64,000 bases of DNA from Hyphomicrobiales bacterium (GCA_900469445.1 UBXM01000010.1:1-64000), one strand, 5' to 3'. Positions 49,188 to 58,314 are shown, counted from the stretch's first letter. The notes: generated by a model from the letters alone, not told the origin. Program-made: numbers and translations.

Positions 49188-50108
49188 ATGGAAAACCTTG
49201 TGCAAGACATCGACGCGATCCTGATAACCGGGCCGACGGCCAGCGGCAAGTCGGCGCTCGCCGTGCAACTGGCTCAGACGCGAAATGGTGTCGTCATCAA
49301 TGCCGACAGCATGCAGGTCTACGATACGCTACGTGTCCTGACGGCAAGGCCTGCGGATGAGGAAATGGAAGGCATTCCCCATCATCTTTACGGGCATGTG
49401 GCGGCTGCAAAGGCCTATTCGACAGGAGAATGGTTGCGGGACGTCACCGCGCTGCTGCCGGAAATTCGCGCCCGAGGCCAGCTGCCGGTCTTCGTCGGCG
49501 GTACCGGTCTTTATTTCAAGGCACTGACCGGTGGGCTATCGGACATGCCGGAAATTCCCCAGGAGATCCGTTGCGAGGTGCGTTTGAGGCTGAAGGAGGA
49601 AGGTCCCGAAGCGCTTTATGCCGAGCTTCAACGCAAGGATGCGGCGGTGGCCGGAACATTGGAAGTGCGGGACGGGCAAAGGATCGTCCGTGCGCTCGAA
49701 GTGCTGCAGGCCACGGGCCGATCGATTACCGATTTCCAGAGCCGACAGGGGCCGATGATCGTCGATCCAGGCCGCGCTCAGAAATTTGTCGTATTGCCGG
49801 ATCGGGCAGTCCTGCACGATCGCATCAATCGCCGGTTCGAGAAAATGCTGGATCTGGGGGCGATTGAAGAGGTACAGGCGCTGCTGACGCAGGACCCTGC
49901 AGCGGACTTGCCGGTGATGAAGGCGATCGGTGTTCGCGAGATCGCCGACATGCTCGACGGTAAAATGCTGCGGGAAGATGTGATCGAACGCAGTTCCGCC
50001 CTGACCCGGCAATATGCAAAACGGCAGATGACATGGTTCCGCAACCAGATGGATGAAAGCTGGAGCCGCATCGACGGATCGCCCGCGTCGGTTCAATCCT
50101 TGTCGTAA
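49188..50108 (+). CDS. miaA: tRNA dimethylallyltransferase
   Basis: Adds a dimethylallyl group to A37 of tRNAs reading UNN codons. The 306-residue product has the P-loop AILITGPTASGKSALAVQ, the tRNA-recognition NADSMQVYDTL, PHHLYGHV, VGGTGLYFKALTGGLSD and the C-terminal RQYAKRQMTWFRNQMD. ATG 49188 matches the family start; ATG 49158 inside serB would add ten residues. It is divergent from serB with no intergenic space, and its last 16 bases overlap the convergent HerA-like gene. Confidence 0.95.
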   Translation: MENLVQDIDAILITGPTASGKSALAVQLAQTRNGVVINADSMQVYDTLRVLTARPADEEMEGIPHHLYGHVAAAKAYSTGEWLRDVTALLPEIRARGQLPVFVGGTGLYFKALTGGLSDMPEIPQEIRCEVRLRLKEEGPEALYAELQRKDAAVAGTLEVRDGQRIVRALEVLQATGRSITDFQSRQGPMIVDPGRAQKFVVLPDRAVLHDRINRRFEKMLDLGAIEEVQALLTQDPAADLPVMKAIGVREIADMLDGKMLREDVIERSSALTRQYAKRQMTWFRNQMDESWSRIDGSPASVQSLS

Positions 50109-52147
50109 AGACTGCTCAACGGCTTCTTCAAAAGACTATCCCGGAACGAGCCTTCCCGTTTCAGAAATGGATTTGGCCTTGCAGCCGGTTCGGATGCGGG
50201 AGGCGGGGCGGGACGATCCCGCCAGGCGGCGCGGCTATCCAGCGGCGGCGTGGGCTCCACTCTGGTCGGTCTCGGCAACATATCGGGGCGGTAGGGCTCG
50301 GCCGATGAATTGGCTTTCGCCTCGGTCACGCTCGCCGGGCCGATCTCCTGCTTCCAGCGATCGAGTTCAGCGTCGCTTGCCGGACCAAAGTCACCTTGTG
50401 TGCCGGGCATGAAGGACGCGGCAGGCATGTTGCCGGCAGATTCGGCGGCGAGATAACTTTGCTGGAAGGCGCCGATATCTGGTCCTCCGCCAATCGAGCG
50501 CATGCGCGACACGATGGTGCGAAGGTCGACGGTATCGGGTGTTTCCTCGTGATTCTTGTCGACGATGCCGTGGGCCTTCGGCAGATGCTGTGAATCAACG
50601 TGGCTGAATTGCATTCTCATCGGGACCGCAATCGCCTCGCCGAAAGCGATCGCTTCGCCATTGCCGATCGACGAGAGGAAGCTGGTGGTGGAGATCGATG
50701 AGTTGGGGATTGCCGACCTGATAATGTCCTGGTCGCGATCGTTCGCCAGCCGCATGGCAAACAGCGTCGAGCACTGCGAGAGAATAGTCTGATCGAGCTC
50801 TCCCGGCCGTTGGGTGATGACGCCGAGGGAAACACCGTATTTGCGACCTTCCTTGGCAATGCGGGCAATTGCCTGACGGGTGGGAAGGAAGCCAAGTGTC
50901 GGGTCGGCCGGAACATAGCGGTGCGCTTCCTCGCAGACGACCAGCATATGGATGGCGCCGTTGCTCCACAGCGCAAGCTCGAAGGCCATCCGGCACAAGA
51001 TCGACGCGACCGAGTTGACGACTTCTGAGGGGATGCCGGCAAGCTGGAAGGTGGAAATCGGACGGTCGTCTCCGGGAATGCGGAATATATGTGCGATCGT
51101 CTCCATGATCGTGTCGTGGATCGTGTTGTTGGAGAACATGAAGTGATAGCGCGGATCGTTGATGGCGGAGACGATGCGCATTTTCAGCGACCGGAGGAAT
51201 GGTTTTTCGGCGCGGCCTTCCAGTCGACCGATGCGGTCGTCGATCAGGGCGAGCAGATCGGCCATGCGATAGGGAACCGGTGTATCGGCAGTGACCGAGC
51301 TTTTTTCAGCGGTCCTTCTGGTGAGGCTGGAATCGCTGCCGCGGAAGGCGCGCTTGGCCTCCGGTATCAGGTCGCGAAGCATATCCAGCTCTTCGGCGAC
51401 TGCGGGACGTCCGCGAAAAACCACTTCGGCAAATTCATCGAGCCGCATAAGCCAGAAAGGCAGGTCCAGCGTATCCGTGTCGATCGTCACCGCGTGTTCG
51501 GGAAAGGCTGCGGCAAACTCGTTATGAGGATCGAGGATCAGCACCCTGAGTTTCGGATCCGCCTCTATCGCCTTGTGCAGCAGAAGGGAAACGGCCGTCG
51601 ATTTGCCGACACCCGTGGAGCCGACGATGGCGAAATGTTTCGACAGCATGGTCGGCACATGGATCGAGGCGTCGATGCTCTCGTCCTGCGTCAGCTTGCC
51701 GATCACACAGGTTTCACTCTTGCCGGGATCATAGATCTTTACCAGATCCGCGGAGCGGATGCGGTGTGCGATGGCGCCAAGATATGGATATCGCGAGATG
51801 CCTCGGGAAAACTGTTCGCGCCCATCCGGACCGACCCGAACCTCACCCAATAGCTCGACTTCGATCAGGAATTTGGTGTCGTCATTTTCCGACCAGTCGC
51901 GGACGCCTGTCTGCATGGAATAGGCGAGCGCCACGACACGGTTCTTGCCAACAGTGATCGAGATGAGCTTGCCGACGGACCAGAGTTCGGTGAGTTCTGT
52001 TTCCCCGCGCTCGGCGACGGCGGCGATCGTGGCATGAGCGCCGTTGCATGCAACAACCCGCCCCAGGAAACGGTTGCCCGGTTTCATAGGGTCTCGACGA
52101 TCGTGTTCTCCGCTCAAGGAAGAACGATGAGGGTCGTCATTCTGCAA
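50093..52147 (-). CDS. HerA-like ATPase (DUF87)
   Basis: Hexameric-translocase-type ATPase of the FtsK/HerA group. The 684-residue product has an N-terminal HAS-barrel-like domain (FLGRVVACNGAHATIAAV; about 20-130), Walker A GSTGVGKST (176-184), a Walker B strand MLVVCEEAHRYV, the sensor stretch LGVITQRPGELDQTIL with a possible arginine finger beyond, and a disordered Pro/Ala/Arg-rich tail (590-684). No NurA nuclease or antiphage partner is adjacent, so this is probably the conserved stand-alone rhizobial form with unknown substrate. Start 52147 is uncertain; ATG 52087 (MKPGNRFLG) is equally plausible. Confidence 0.83.
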   Translation of the reverse strand: MQNDDPHRSSLSGEHDRRDPMKPGNRFLGRVVACNGAHATIAAVAERGETELTELWSVGKLISITVGKNRVVALAYSMQTGVRDWSENDDTKFLIEVELLGEVRVGPDGREQFSRGISRYPYLGAIAHRIRSADLVKIYDPGKSETCVIGKLTQDESIDASIHVPTMLSKHFAIVGSTGVGKSTAVSLLLHKAIEADPKLRVLILDPHNEFAAAFPEHAVTIDTDTLDLPFWLMRLDEFAEVVFRGRPAVAEELDMLRDLIPEAKRAFRGSDSSLTRRTAEKSSVTADTPVPYRMADLLALIDDRIGRLEGRAEKPFLRSLKMRIVSAINDPRYHFMFSNNTIHDTIMETIAHIFRIPGDDRPISTFQLAGIPSEVVNSVASILCRMAFELALWSNGAIHMLVVCEEAHRYVPADPTLGFLPTRQAIARIAKEGRKYGVSLGVITQRPGELDQTILSQCSTLFAMRLANDRDQDIIRSAIPNSSISTTSFLSSIGNGEAIAFGEAIAVPMRMQFSHVDSQHLPKAHGIVDKNHEETPDTVDLRTIVSRMRSIGGGPDIGAFQQSYLAAESAGNMPAASFMPGTQGDFGPASDAELDRWKQEIGPASVTEAKANSSAEPYRPDMLPRPTRVEPTPPLDSRAAWRDRPAPPPASEPAARPNPFLKREGSFRDSLLKKPLSSLYDKD

Positions 52148-52348
52148 AAGGCGCCCCTGTCATTGGGGTAGGAATTAGGCCCGCGTCCGGGCTGCGTACT
52201 GAAAAAGCAAATTATGACCTGCCGCTTAACAACTGGTATAGGCCTTGGACGAAGAGCCTGCCTGCAGCCCCAAAAACAAGGTTCTTTCGAGACTTTTGCT
52301 CAAAGGCTGCGTTGACGCGTAACCATTATGCGGCTAACACTCGCACCC
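52148..52348. other. Intergenic region upstream of the ilv leader
   Basis: Between the HerA-like gene and the ilv leader. It holds the predicted ilv promoter at its right edge and presumably the promoter of the HerA-like gene on the other strand. Nothing else was recognised. Confidence 0.4.
52312..52340 (+). promoter_or_regulatory. Predicted promoter of the ilv leader
   Basis: TTGACG (52312-52317) is followed after 17 bases by TAACAC (52335-52340). The -35 is near consensus and the -10 is weak. A start seven to nine bases after the -10 falls at 52347-52349, on the first base of the leader ATG, so the leader may be leaderless. Confidence 0.5.
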
Positions 52349-52405
52349 ATGAAAATTTCGATCGCTCTTATTGTGGTGGGAACGCGCATGGGCAGGATGG
52401 TGTAA
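52349..52405 (+). CDS. Predicted ilv attenuator leader peptide
   Basis: The 18-codon frame MKISIALIVVGTRMGRMV is rich in the branched-chain residues (three Ile, one Leu, three Val). It is immediately followed by RNA hairpins and a terminator, then ilvI. This is the classic arrangement for ribosome-mediated attenuation, in which stalling at Ile/Leu/Val codons keeps transcription going. An in-frame ATG at 52328 would lengthen it to 25 residues, but it lies between the predicted promoter boxes. No ribosome site is visible, which fits a leaderless start as described for trpL of Sinorhizobium. Confidence 0.75.
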   Translation: MKISIALIVVGTRMGRMV

Positions 52406-52463
52406 CCATCCGGCGATAGCCACCCATGCGCGAAAAGACAGGCTCCTCAAGGGGCCTTTTTTT
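52383..52463 (+). promoter_or_regulatory. ilv attenuator hairpins and terminator
   Basis: A perfect ten-base-pair stem CGCGCATGGG (52383-52392) with CCCATGCGCG (52423-52432) encloses an inner hairpin GGATGG (52395-52400) with CCATCC (52406-52411), overlapping the leader stop. An intrinsic terminator follows: GGCTCC (52441-52446), loop TCAA, GGGGCC (52451-52456), then seven T. GGTGGG (52375-52380) can alternatively pair with CCACCC (52420-52425). A clear antiterminator pairing to the GGCTCC arm was not found by eye. Confidence 0.8.
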
Positions 52464-52572
52464 ATGCCTTGTTTCCGGTCGATCATCTCAACACAAAAGA
52501 CCGGAAGCAAAAAACTCCAGCAGCAATCCCGGCCATTGCAGATATAAAGGCCAGACCCCAGGAGGACAGGAC

Positions 52573-54360
52573 ATGACGGATACGGCGGATAACGGCAACC
52601 GAATGACAGGCGCCGAAATCGTGCTTCGCGCTTTGAAGGACAATGGCGTCGAGCATATTTTCGGTTATCCCGGTGGCGCCGTACTTCCGATCTATGACGA
52701 GATTTTCCAGCAGGAAGACATCCAGCACATTCTCGTCCGTCATGAACAGGGCGCCGGCCATGCGGCCGAAGGGTATGCCCGCTCCACCGGCAAGGTCGGC
52801 GTCATGCTGGTCACCTCCGGCCCCGGCGCGACCAATGCGGTGACACCGCTGCAGGACGCGCTGATGGACAGCATTCCGCTCGTCTGCCTGACCGGACAGG
52901 TTCCGACCACACTGATCGGCTCGGATGCGTTTCAAGAGGCAGATACGGTCGGCATCACGCGGCCCTGCACCAAGCACAACTGGCTGGTGAAGGACGTCAA
53001 CGACCTGGCCGGCATCATCCACGAAGCGTTCCGTATCGCCCAGAGCGGCCGTCCCGGCCCGGTTGTCGTCGATATTCCGAAGGATATCCAATTCGCGACC
53101 GGCACTTATGTGCCGCCATCCGAGGCGACCGCCAGCAAGAGCTACAAGCCGAAGGTCGAAGGTGATCTGAAGGCAATCCAGGCTGCCGTCGAGCTGATGG
53201 CGAGCGCGCGTCGCCCGATCCTCTATACCGGCGGCGGTGTCATCAATGCCGGCCCGGAAGCCTCCAAGCTGCTGCGTGAGCTGGTCGAGCTGACCGATTT
53301 CCCAATCACCTCGACGCTGATGGGTCTCGGCGCTTATCCGGCATCGGGCAAGAACTGGCTCGGCATGCTCGGCATGCACGGTTCCTACGAAGCCAATATG
53401 GCCATGCACGATTGCGACGTCATGGTCTGCATCGGCGCGCGTTTCGACGACCGCATTACCGGCCGTCTGAACGCGTTCTCGCCGAATTCGCGCAAGGTCC
53501 ATATCGATATCGATCCGTCGTCGATCAACAAAAACGTACGCGTCGATATCCCGATCATCGGCGATGTCGGTCATGTTCTGGAAGACATGGTGCGCCTGTG
53601 GCGGGCGCTGCCGAAAAAGCCGGAAAAGGCGCAGGCCGCAGAATGGCGTGCATCGATCGAAACCTGGCGTGCACGCAAGTCGTTCTCCTACAAGAACTCG
53701 AATGACGTGATCATGCCGCAATATGCGCTGGAGCGCCTTGCGGAGGCGACCAAGGGCCGCGACACCTACATCACGACCGAGGTTGGCCAGCACCAGATGT
53801 GGGCGGCGCAGTTCTTCGGTTTCGAAGAGCCGAACCATTGGATGACCTCCGGCGGTCTCGGCACGATGGGCTACGGCCTGCCGGCAGCGCTCGGCGTGCA
53901 GGTGGCGCATCCGGAGGCTCTTGTCATAGACATTGCCGGCGATGCGTCGATCCAGATGTGTATCCAGGAAATGTCCTGCGCCATCCAGCATAACCTGCCG
54001 GTCAAGATCTTCATCCTGAACAATCAATATATGGGCATGGTGCGCCAGTGGCAGCAGCTGCTGCACGGCAACCGCCTGTCCAACTCCTACACGGAAGCGA
54101 TGCCTGATTTCGTCAAGCTGGCGGAAGCTTACGGTGCTGTCGGCATGTATTGCGACGATCCGAAGGAACTGGACGGCAAGATCGCCGAGATGATCGCCGT
54201 TAAGGCGCCGGTCATCTTCGACTGCCGTGTCGCCAATCTCGCAAACTGCTTCCCGATGATTCCGTCGGGCAAGGCACATAACGAGATGCTGCTCCCGGAT
54301 GAAGCTTCCGACGAAGCTGTTGCAACCGCCATCGATGCGAAGGGCCGCCAGCTCGTTTGA
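52573..54360 (+). CDS. ilvI: Acetolactate synthase large subunit
   Basis: TPP- and FAD-dependent catalytic subunit for the first common step of valine, leucine and isoleucine synthesis. The 595-residue product has the TPP-Glu region HEQGAGHAAEGYARSTGKVG, the FAD/regulatory centre and the C-terminal TPP-Mg motif IDIAGDASIQMCIQEM ending ILNNQYMGMVRQWQQ. GGAGG lies eight bases before ATG 52573; the open frame further upstream runs through the terminator and is not used. It is followed 46 bases later by the small subunit. Regulation by the upstream attenuator is inferred. Confidence 0.97.
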   Translation: MTDTADNGNRMTGAEIVLRALKDNGVEHIFGYPGGAVLPIYDEIFQQEDIQHILVRHEQGAGHAAEGYARSTGKVGVMLVTSGPGATNAVTPLQDALMDSIPLVCLTGQVPTTLIGSDAFQEADTVGITRPCTKHNWLVKDVNDLAGIIHEAFRIAQSGRPGPVVVDIPKDIQFATGTYVPPSEATASKSYKPKVEGDLKAIQAAVELMASARRPILYTGGGVINAGPEASKLLRELVELTDFPITSTLMGLGAYPASGKNWLGMLGMHGSYEANMAMHDCDVMVCIGARFDDRITGRLNAFSPNSRKVHIDIDPSSINKNVRVDIPIIGDVGHVLEDMVRLWRALPKKPEKAQAAEWRASIETWRARKSFSYKNSNDVIMPQYALERLAEATKGRDTYITTEVGQHQMWAAQFFGFEEPNHWMTSGGLGTMGYGLPAALGVQVAHPEALVIDIAGDASIQMCIQEMSCAIQHNLPVKIFILNNQYMGMVRQWQQLLHGNRLSNSYTEAMPDFVKLAEAYGAVGMYCDDPKELDGKIAEMIAVKAPVIFDCRVANLANCFPMIPSGKAHNEMLLPDEASDEAVATAIDAKGRQLV

Positions 54361-54406
54361 TACGAGCCGGCATTCCTGACGAAACTCCAAGGAACGGACC
54401 CAGATC

Positions 54407-54979
54407 ATGAACGCACATCAGCAACCGACCGGCTCGGCCTATTTCATCAGCCCGGAGACCGCCAAGGTCGAGAGCCACACGCTATCGGTTCTCGTCACCA
54501 ACGAACCGGGCGTGCTTGCCCGCGTCATCGGCCTTTTCTCCGGTCGCGGCTACAACATCGAAAGCCTCACCGTTTCGGAAACGGAACACGAATCTCACCT
54601 GTCGCGCATCACCATCGTTACCAACGGCACGCCGACGGTGCTTGAACAGATCAAGGCACAGCTCGAGCGCATCGTGCCGGTACATCGCGTCGTCGACCTG
54701 ACGGTGCGCGCTGGTCAGCTTGGCCAGGAGCGTCCGATCGAGCGCGAGGTGGCGCTGATCAAGGTCGCCGGAACGGGCGAAAGCCGTGCCGAAGTTCTGC
54801 GCCTTGCCGACGCTTTCCAGGCGAAGGTCGTCGATGCGACGGTCGGTCATTTCATCTTCGAGATCACCGGAAAGTCCTCCAAGATCGATCAGTTCGTCGC
54901 GGTGGTCAAGCCGCTCGGGCTGATCGAAGTCTGCCGCACCGGCATCGCGGCGATGAACCGTGGCCCGCAGGGCATGTAA
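54407..54979 (+). CDS. ilvH: Acetolactate synthase small subunit
   Basis: Regulatory subunit that confers valine feedback inhibition. The 190-residue product has the N-terminal ACT domain (HTLSVLVTNEPGVLARVIGL; FSGRGYNIESLTVSETE) and the C-terminal ALS_ss domain (EREVALIKVAGTGESRAEVL; ATVGHFIFEITGKSSKID). The start has AAGGAA about ten bases before ATG 54407. It is cotranscribed with ilvI. Confidence 0.97.
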   Translation: MNAHQQPTGSAYFISPETAKVESHTLSVLVTNEPGVLARVIGLFSGRGYNIESLTVSETEHESHLSRITIVTNGTPTVLEQIKAQLERIVPVHRVVDLTVRAGQLGQERPIEREVALIKVAGTGESRAEVLRLADAFQAKVVDATVGHFIFEITGKSSKIDQFVAVVKPLGLIEVCRTGIAAMNRGPQGM

Positions 54980-55049
54980 CGGGATTGGACAAAACCGACC
55001 GTCCAGAGTAGGCGATAACAACTCGCTTCAAACGTGGACGGTCGCTGCC

Positions 55050-56069
55050 TTGAAATATGATGATCCCGGCAAGATCGGGGGAAAGCCTTGGCTTCCCCCG
55101 GTCGGAACGTCGCTCGGAGCCATGCGCTGGCTTCGCAAAGACATGCCGTGGGTGAAGGATTATCTCGGACTATCCGAGATCCGGACCTGCCTGGCGCCGG
55201 GGATTGACGGCACCATTGCCTGGGGCGGTCGCATCGTTGCGAAGATGACGCAGACGATAGCGACGGCGCGCCATCTGCCGCATTGGCGGCTTGAGGACGG
55301 ATTTCTTCGCTCGGTGGAGCTCGGGAAATCCGGTGTCCTGCCGTTCTCCATCGTGGCGGACGACCTTGCTCTTTCAACGGATGCATCGAGGGCGTCGCGA
55401 CTTGAGCGGCTCATCGCCGAAGCGTCGGAGGATGACAGGGCAGGTGATGTCCGCGAGGCAATCGTCCTGCACGGTCTGTCGAAATATAACCATCTTCCCC
55501 ATCGCGAACCGAAATTCGACCAAACCGGCAAACGGAGGATCCTGCTTGTCGACCAGGTGAAGGGCGATGTTTCCGTCCCCCTTTCGCTGGGGTCGTCGGC
55601 GTCTTTCGCAACCATGCTCAATGATGCGCTTGCAAGCGGGGCTCACTGCATCGTGCGTACCCATCCCGATGTGATTGCCGGTTATCGCAAGGGTTATCTC
55701 ACCGATATGGCGAAGGGCAGGGCGGGGGTGACGCTGTCTGCCGAGCCGGTATCGGCGGCCTCCATCCTGAAGGTCGTGGACGAGGTCTGGACGGTTGCGA
55801 GCCAGTTCGGTTTCGATGCGCTTTTGCGCGGCCTGCCGGTGCGCTGTTACGCGGCGCCATTTTATGCCGGCTGGGGGCTGACGGAGGACCATATGGGCGG
55901 GCAAGCGCGAGCCATCGTCTCGAAGCGCCGTGGCATGGAGCGTAATATCGACCAGCTCACCGCTGCGGCCTTCATCCACTATCCCATCTATCGCGATCCT
56001 CAGACCCGGCAGGCGACGGATGTGTTTCAGGCGATCGATGCGATCGTTGCCGGTCGCGCTCGTCTCTAG
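55050..56069 (+). CDS. Capsular polysaccharide biosynthesis protein (KpsC/KpsS-type domain)
   Basis: Predicted glycosyltransferase of the Capsule_synth family (beta-Kdo transferase type). About 339 residues hold one domain: HWRLEDGFLRSVELGK, LLVDQVKGDVSVPLSLGS, IVRTHPDVIAGYRKGYL, VWTVASQFGFDALLRGLPVRCY and FYAGWGLTED, all family hallmarks. KpsC normally has two such domains; this has one. The start is unclear: TTG 55050 is a compromise, ATG 55122 and GTG 54960 (inside ilvH) are alternatives. No other capsule gene is nearby, so the substrate is unknown. It is convergent with the aldo/keto reductase. Confidence 0.78.
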   Translation: MKYDDPGKIGGKPWLPPVGTSLGAMRWLRKDMPWVKDYLGLSEIRTCLAPGIDGTIAWGGRIVAKMTQTIATARHLPHWRLEDGFLRSVELGKSGVLPFSIVADDLALSTDASRASRLERLIAEASEDDRAGDVREAIVLHGLSKYNHLPHREPKFDQTGKRRILLVDQVKGDVSVPLSLGSSASFATMLNDALASGAHCIVRTHPDVIAGYRKGYLTDMAKGRAGVTLSAEPVSAASILKVVDEVWTVASQFGFDALLRGLPVRCYAAPFYAGWGLTEDHMGGQARAIVSKRRGMERNIDQLTAAAFIHYPIYRDPQTRQATDVFQAIDAIVAGRARL

Positions 56070-56070
56070 G

Positions 56071-56913
56071 TCAAAGCATCTCGAGCGACTGTTTGCGAGA
56101 TGGCGGCGGGAAGGCTGCGTCGAGTGCCGCCCAATCCTCCCGGCTTAATTCCAGCCCGATTGCTCCGGCATTTTCCTCGATACGGTGCGGATCGCTGGAT
56201 TTCGGGATGGCGATCGTGTTGCGGGATCTCAGAACGAAGGCGAGTGCGAGTTGTGCGGGTGTCGCCTGATAGGCCTTGGCGATGCGGATCAGTTCTGTAT
56301 GACGCAGGATCCGGCCCTGTTCGATCGGCGAATAGGCCATGATCGGAATGCCGCGCTCCTGGCACCAGGGCAGGAGATCGTATTCGATCCCCCGGCGCGC
56401 CAGATTGTAGAGCACCTGGTTGGCGGCGCAGTTCTGCCCATCCTGCACCTCCATCAGCTCTTCCATGTCCTCGACATCGAAATTCGATACGCCCCAATCG
56501 CGGATATTGCCCGCCTTGCGTAGTTCCTCGAACCCGGCCACGGTTTCCTCAAGGTCGTATTCGCCGCGCCAGTGAAGCAGATAGAGGTCCAGCCGGTCCG
56601 TCTTCAGTCGCTCAAGGCTACGTTCGCAGGCATCGATGACGCCCTGGTAACTGGCATTGTAGGGATAGACCTTGCTGACGAGAAACACCTCGTCGCGGCG
56701 TCCCTCTATCGCCTTTCCGGCAATGATCTCCGCGCCGCCTTCGCCATACATTTCTGCTGTGTCGATCAGCGTCATGCCGAGGTCGAGGCCACATTTCAGA
56801 CTGTCGATTTCCTGCTCGGCCATGCGGGCATTTTCGCCCATCTTCCAGGTTCCAAGTCCGAGCGTCGGTATCTGCGTTCCGGAAGGGAGGGGCGCGAAGG
56901 GAATGTCGGACAT
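56071..56913 (-). CDS. Aldo/keto reductase
   Basis: NAD(P)H-dependent TIM-barrel oxidoreductase of undetermined substrate. The 280-residue product has the catalytic Asp and Tyr in [14 protein letters not shown], Lys in [12 protein letters not shown], His in [13 protein letters not shown], and the cofactor end [20 protein letters not shown]. Length and motifs fit the YvgN/DkgA-like bacterial group. It is monocistronic and convergent with the capsule gene, with one base between the stops. Confidence 0.9.
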   Translation of the reverse strand: MSDIPFAPLPSGTQIPTLGLGTWKMGENARMAEQEIDSLKCGLDLGMTLIDTAEMYGEGGAEIIAGKAIEGRRDEVFLVSKVYPYNASYQGVIDACERSLERLKTDRLDLYLLHWRGEYDLEETVAGFEELRKAGNIRDWGVSNFDVEDMEELMEVQDGQNCAANQVLYNLARRGIEYDLLPWCQERGIPIMAYSPIEQGRILRHTELIRIAKAYQATPAQLALAFVLRSRNTIAIPKSSDPHRIEENAGAIGLELSREDWAALDAAFPPPSRKQSLEML

Positions 56914-57189
56914 GGCTGGAGACCTCGGCTTGCTTTCGAAAGGTTAACCTAAGGCTTTCTCAATGGATGCCAAGAACCGTTCAGGAGGGAAACTGGCGAT
57001 AACGTTCCTCTGCGACCTTCTGTAACATGGCGCGAGCAATTCTCCTGTCACCGCACCAGCGAAAATAGCTTCGAATGAAGGGAGACAGTGCTCGCCACCG
57101 GGCAAGGCGCCCACCCTTATCCCTGGCTTTGATTCATCTTTCGTTCTTTTCTGTTGCGCTTTCGCCGAGAATCCTGCCATGTCGGCGAC

Positions 57190-58314
57190 ATGCAATTTGC
57201 ACCGCAACAGGACGAGGCCCTCAAGGCCGTTTCACGCTGGCTGAAGGACGGGCGAAGCCAGGTTTTTCGCCTGTTCGGTTATGCCGGTACGGGCAAGACG
57301 ACGCTTGCCAAACATTTTGCCGAGCATGTGGACGGCGAGGTTCTGTTTGCAGCCTTTACCGGCAAGGCCGCGCAGGTCTTGCGCTCCAGAGGTGCGCGCA
57401 ATGCCAAGACCATTCATTCGCTGATCTATCGTCCGCGCGGTGAAGAGGCGGTCGAGGACGAAGAGACCGGCAAGACATCGATATCGCCGATGTTCGCCAT
57501 CAACCGCCAGAGCCCGGTCGCCAAGGCGGCGCTTATCGTCATCGACGAGTGCTCGATGGTCGATGAGGCGCTCGGCAAGGACCTGATGAGTTTCGGCACG
57601 CCGATCCTGGTTCTCGGTGATCCCGGCCAGCTTCCGCCCGTTTCCGGCGGCGGTTTCTTCACCGAACAGGAACCGGACTATCTGCTGACCGAAATCCACC
57701 GCCAGGCGCAGGACAACCCGATCATCCAGCTCGCCATGAATGTGCGCGAAGGCAAGGAGATCATGTATGGCGATTACGGCAAGGCGCAGGTCATTTCGCG
57801 CGACGAGGTGACCCAGGAGCTTGTGCTGGAGGCCGATCAGGTGCTGGTCGGCACCAACAGGACCCGCAAGCGCTATAACCAGCGCCTGCGCGAATTGAAG
57901 GGTTTCTCTGCCGACTATCCGCAATCGGGCGACAAGCTTGTCTGCCTGCGCAATGATCAGGTCAAGGGACTGCTCAACGGCTCGCTTTGGCAGGTGATGA
58001 GTGCTTCGCGCGAAACCGTGAAGCCCGGCATCAACCTGATGATCCGGCCGGAAGACGACGACATGGATCGTGGTGCCGCAAAGATCAAGCTGCTCAAGGC
58101 TGCCTTCGAAAGCGAGGAAGAAATCCCGTGGTCGATGCGCAAGCGTTATGACGAATTCGATTACGGTTATGCGCTGACGGTGCACAAGGCACAGGGTTCG
58201 CAGTGGAATAACGTGGTTCTGTTCGATGAAAGCTTCGCCTTTCGCGACACGCGCGAGCGCTGGCTCTACACGGCGATCACCCGTGCGGCGGAGACGCTGA
58301 CGATCGTTCGATAG
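57190..58314 (+). CDS. RecD-like ATP-dependent helicase
   Basis: Superfamily 1B helicase resembling the core of RecD2 without the N-terminal extension. The 374-residue product has Walker A GYAGTGKTT (30-38), motif Ia AAFTGKAAQVLRSRG, Walker B LIVIDECSMVD, motif III LVLGDPGQLPPVSGGGFF, and motifs V/VI ALTVHKAQGSQWNNVVLFDE and LYTAITRA. No RecB/RecC partner is near. The frame is open to 57154, but ATG 57190 (MQFAPQQDEALKAV) is the usual family start. It is monocistronic. Confidence 0.9.
   Translation: MQFAPQQDEALKAVSRWLKDGRSQVFRLFGYAGTGKTTLAKHFAEHVDGEVLFAAFTGKAAQVLRSRGARNAKTIHSLIYRPRGEEAVEDEETGKTSISPMFAINRQSPVAKAALIVIDECSMVDEALGKDLMSFGTPILVLGDPGQLPPVSGGGFFTEQEPDYLLTEIHRQAQDNPIIQLAMNVREGKEIMYGDYGKAQVISRDEVTQELVLEADQVLVGTNRTRKRYNQRLRELKGFSADYPQSGDKLVCLRNDQVKGLLNGSLWQVMSASRETVKPGINLMIRPEDDDMDRGAAKIKLLKAAFESEEEIPWSMRKRYDEFDYGYALTVHKAQGSQWNNVVLFDESFAFRDTRERWLYTAITRAAETLTIVR

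Noticed and set aside
52426-52572. Upstream extension of ilvI
   Set aside because: It would translate through the attenuator terminator; the GGAGG-preceded ATG at 52573 is the true start.
52483-54408. A 641-codon minus-strand frame opposite ilvI
   Set aside because: Antisense shadow of a conserved enzyme, composition Arg/His/Asp-rich with no family signature.
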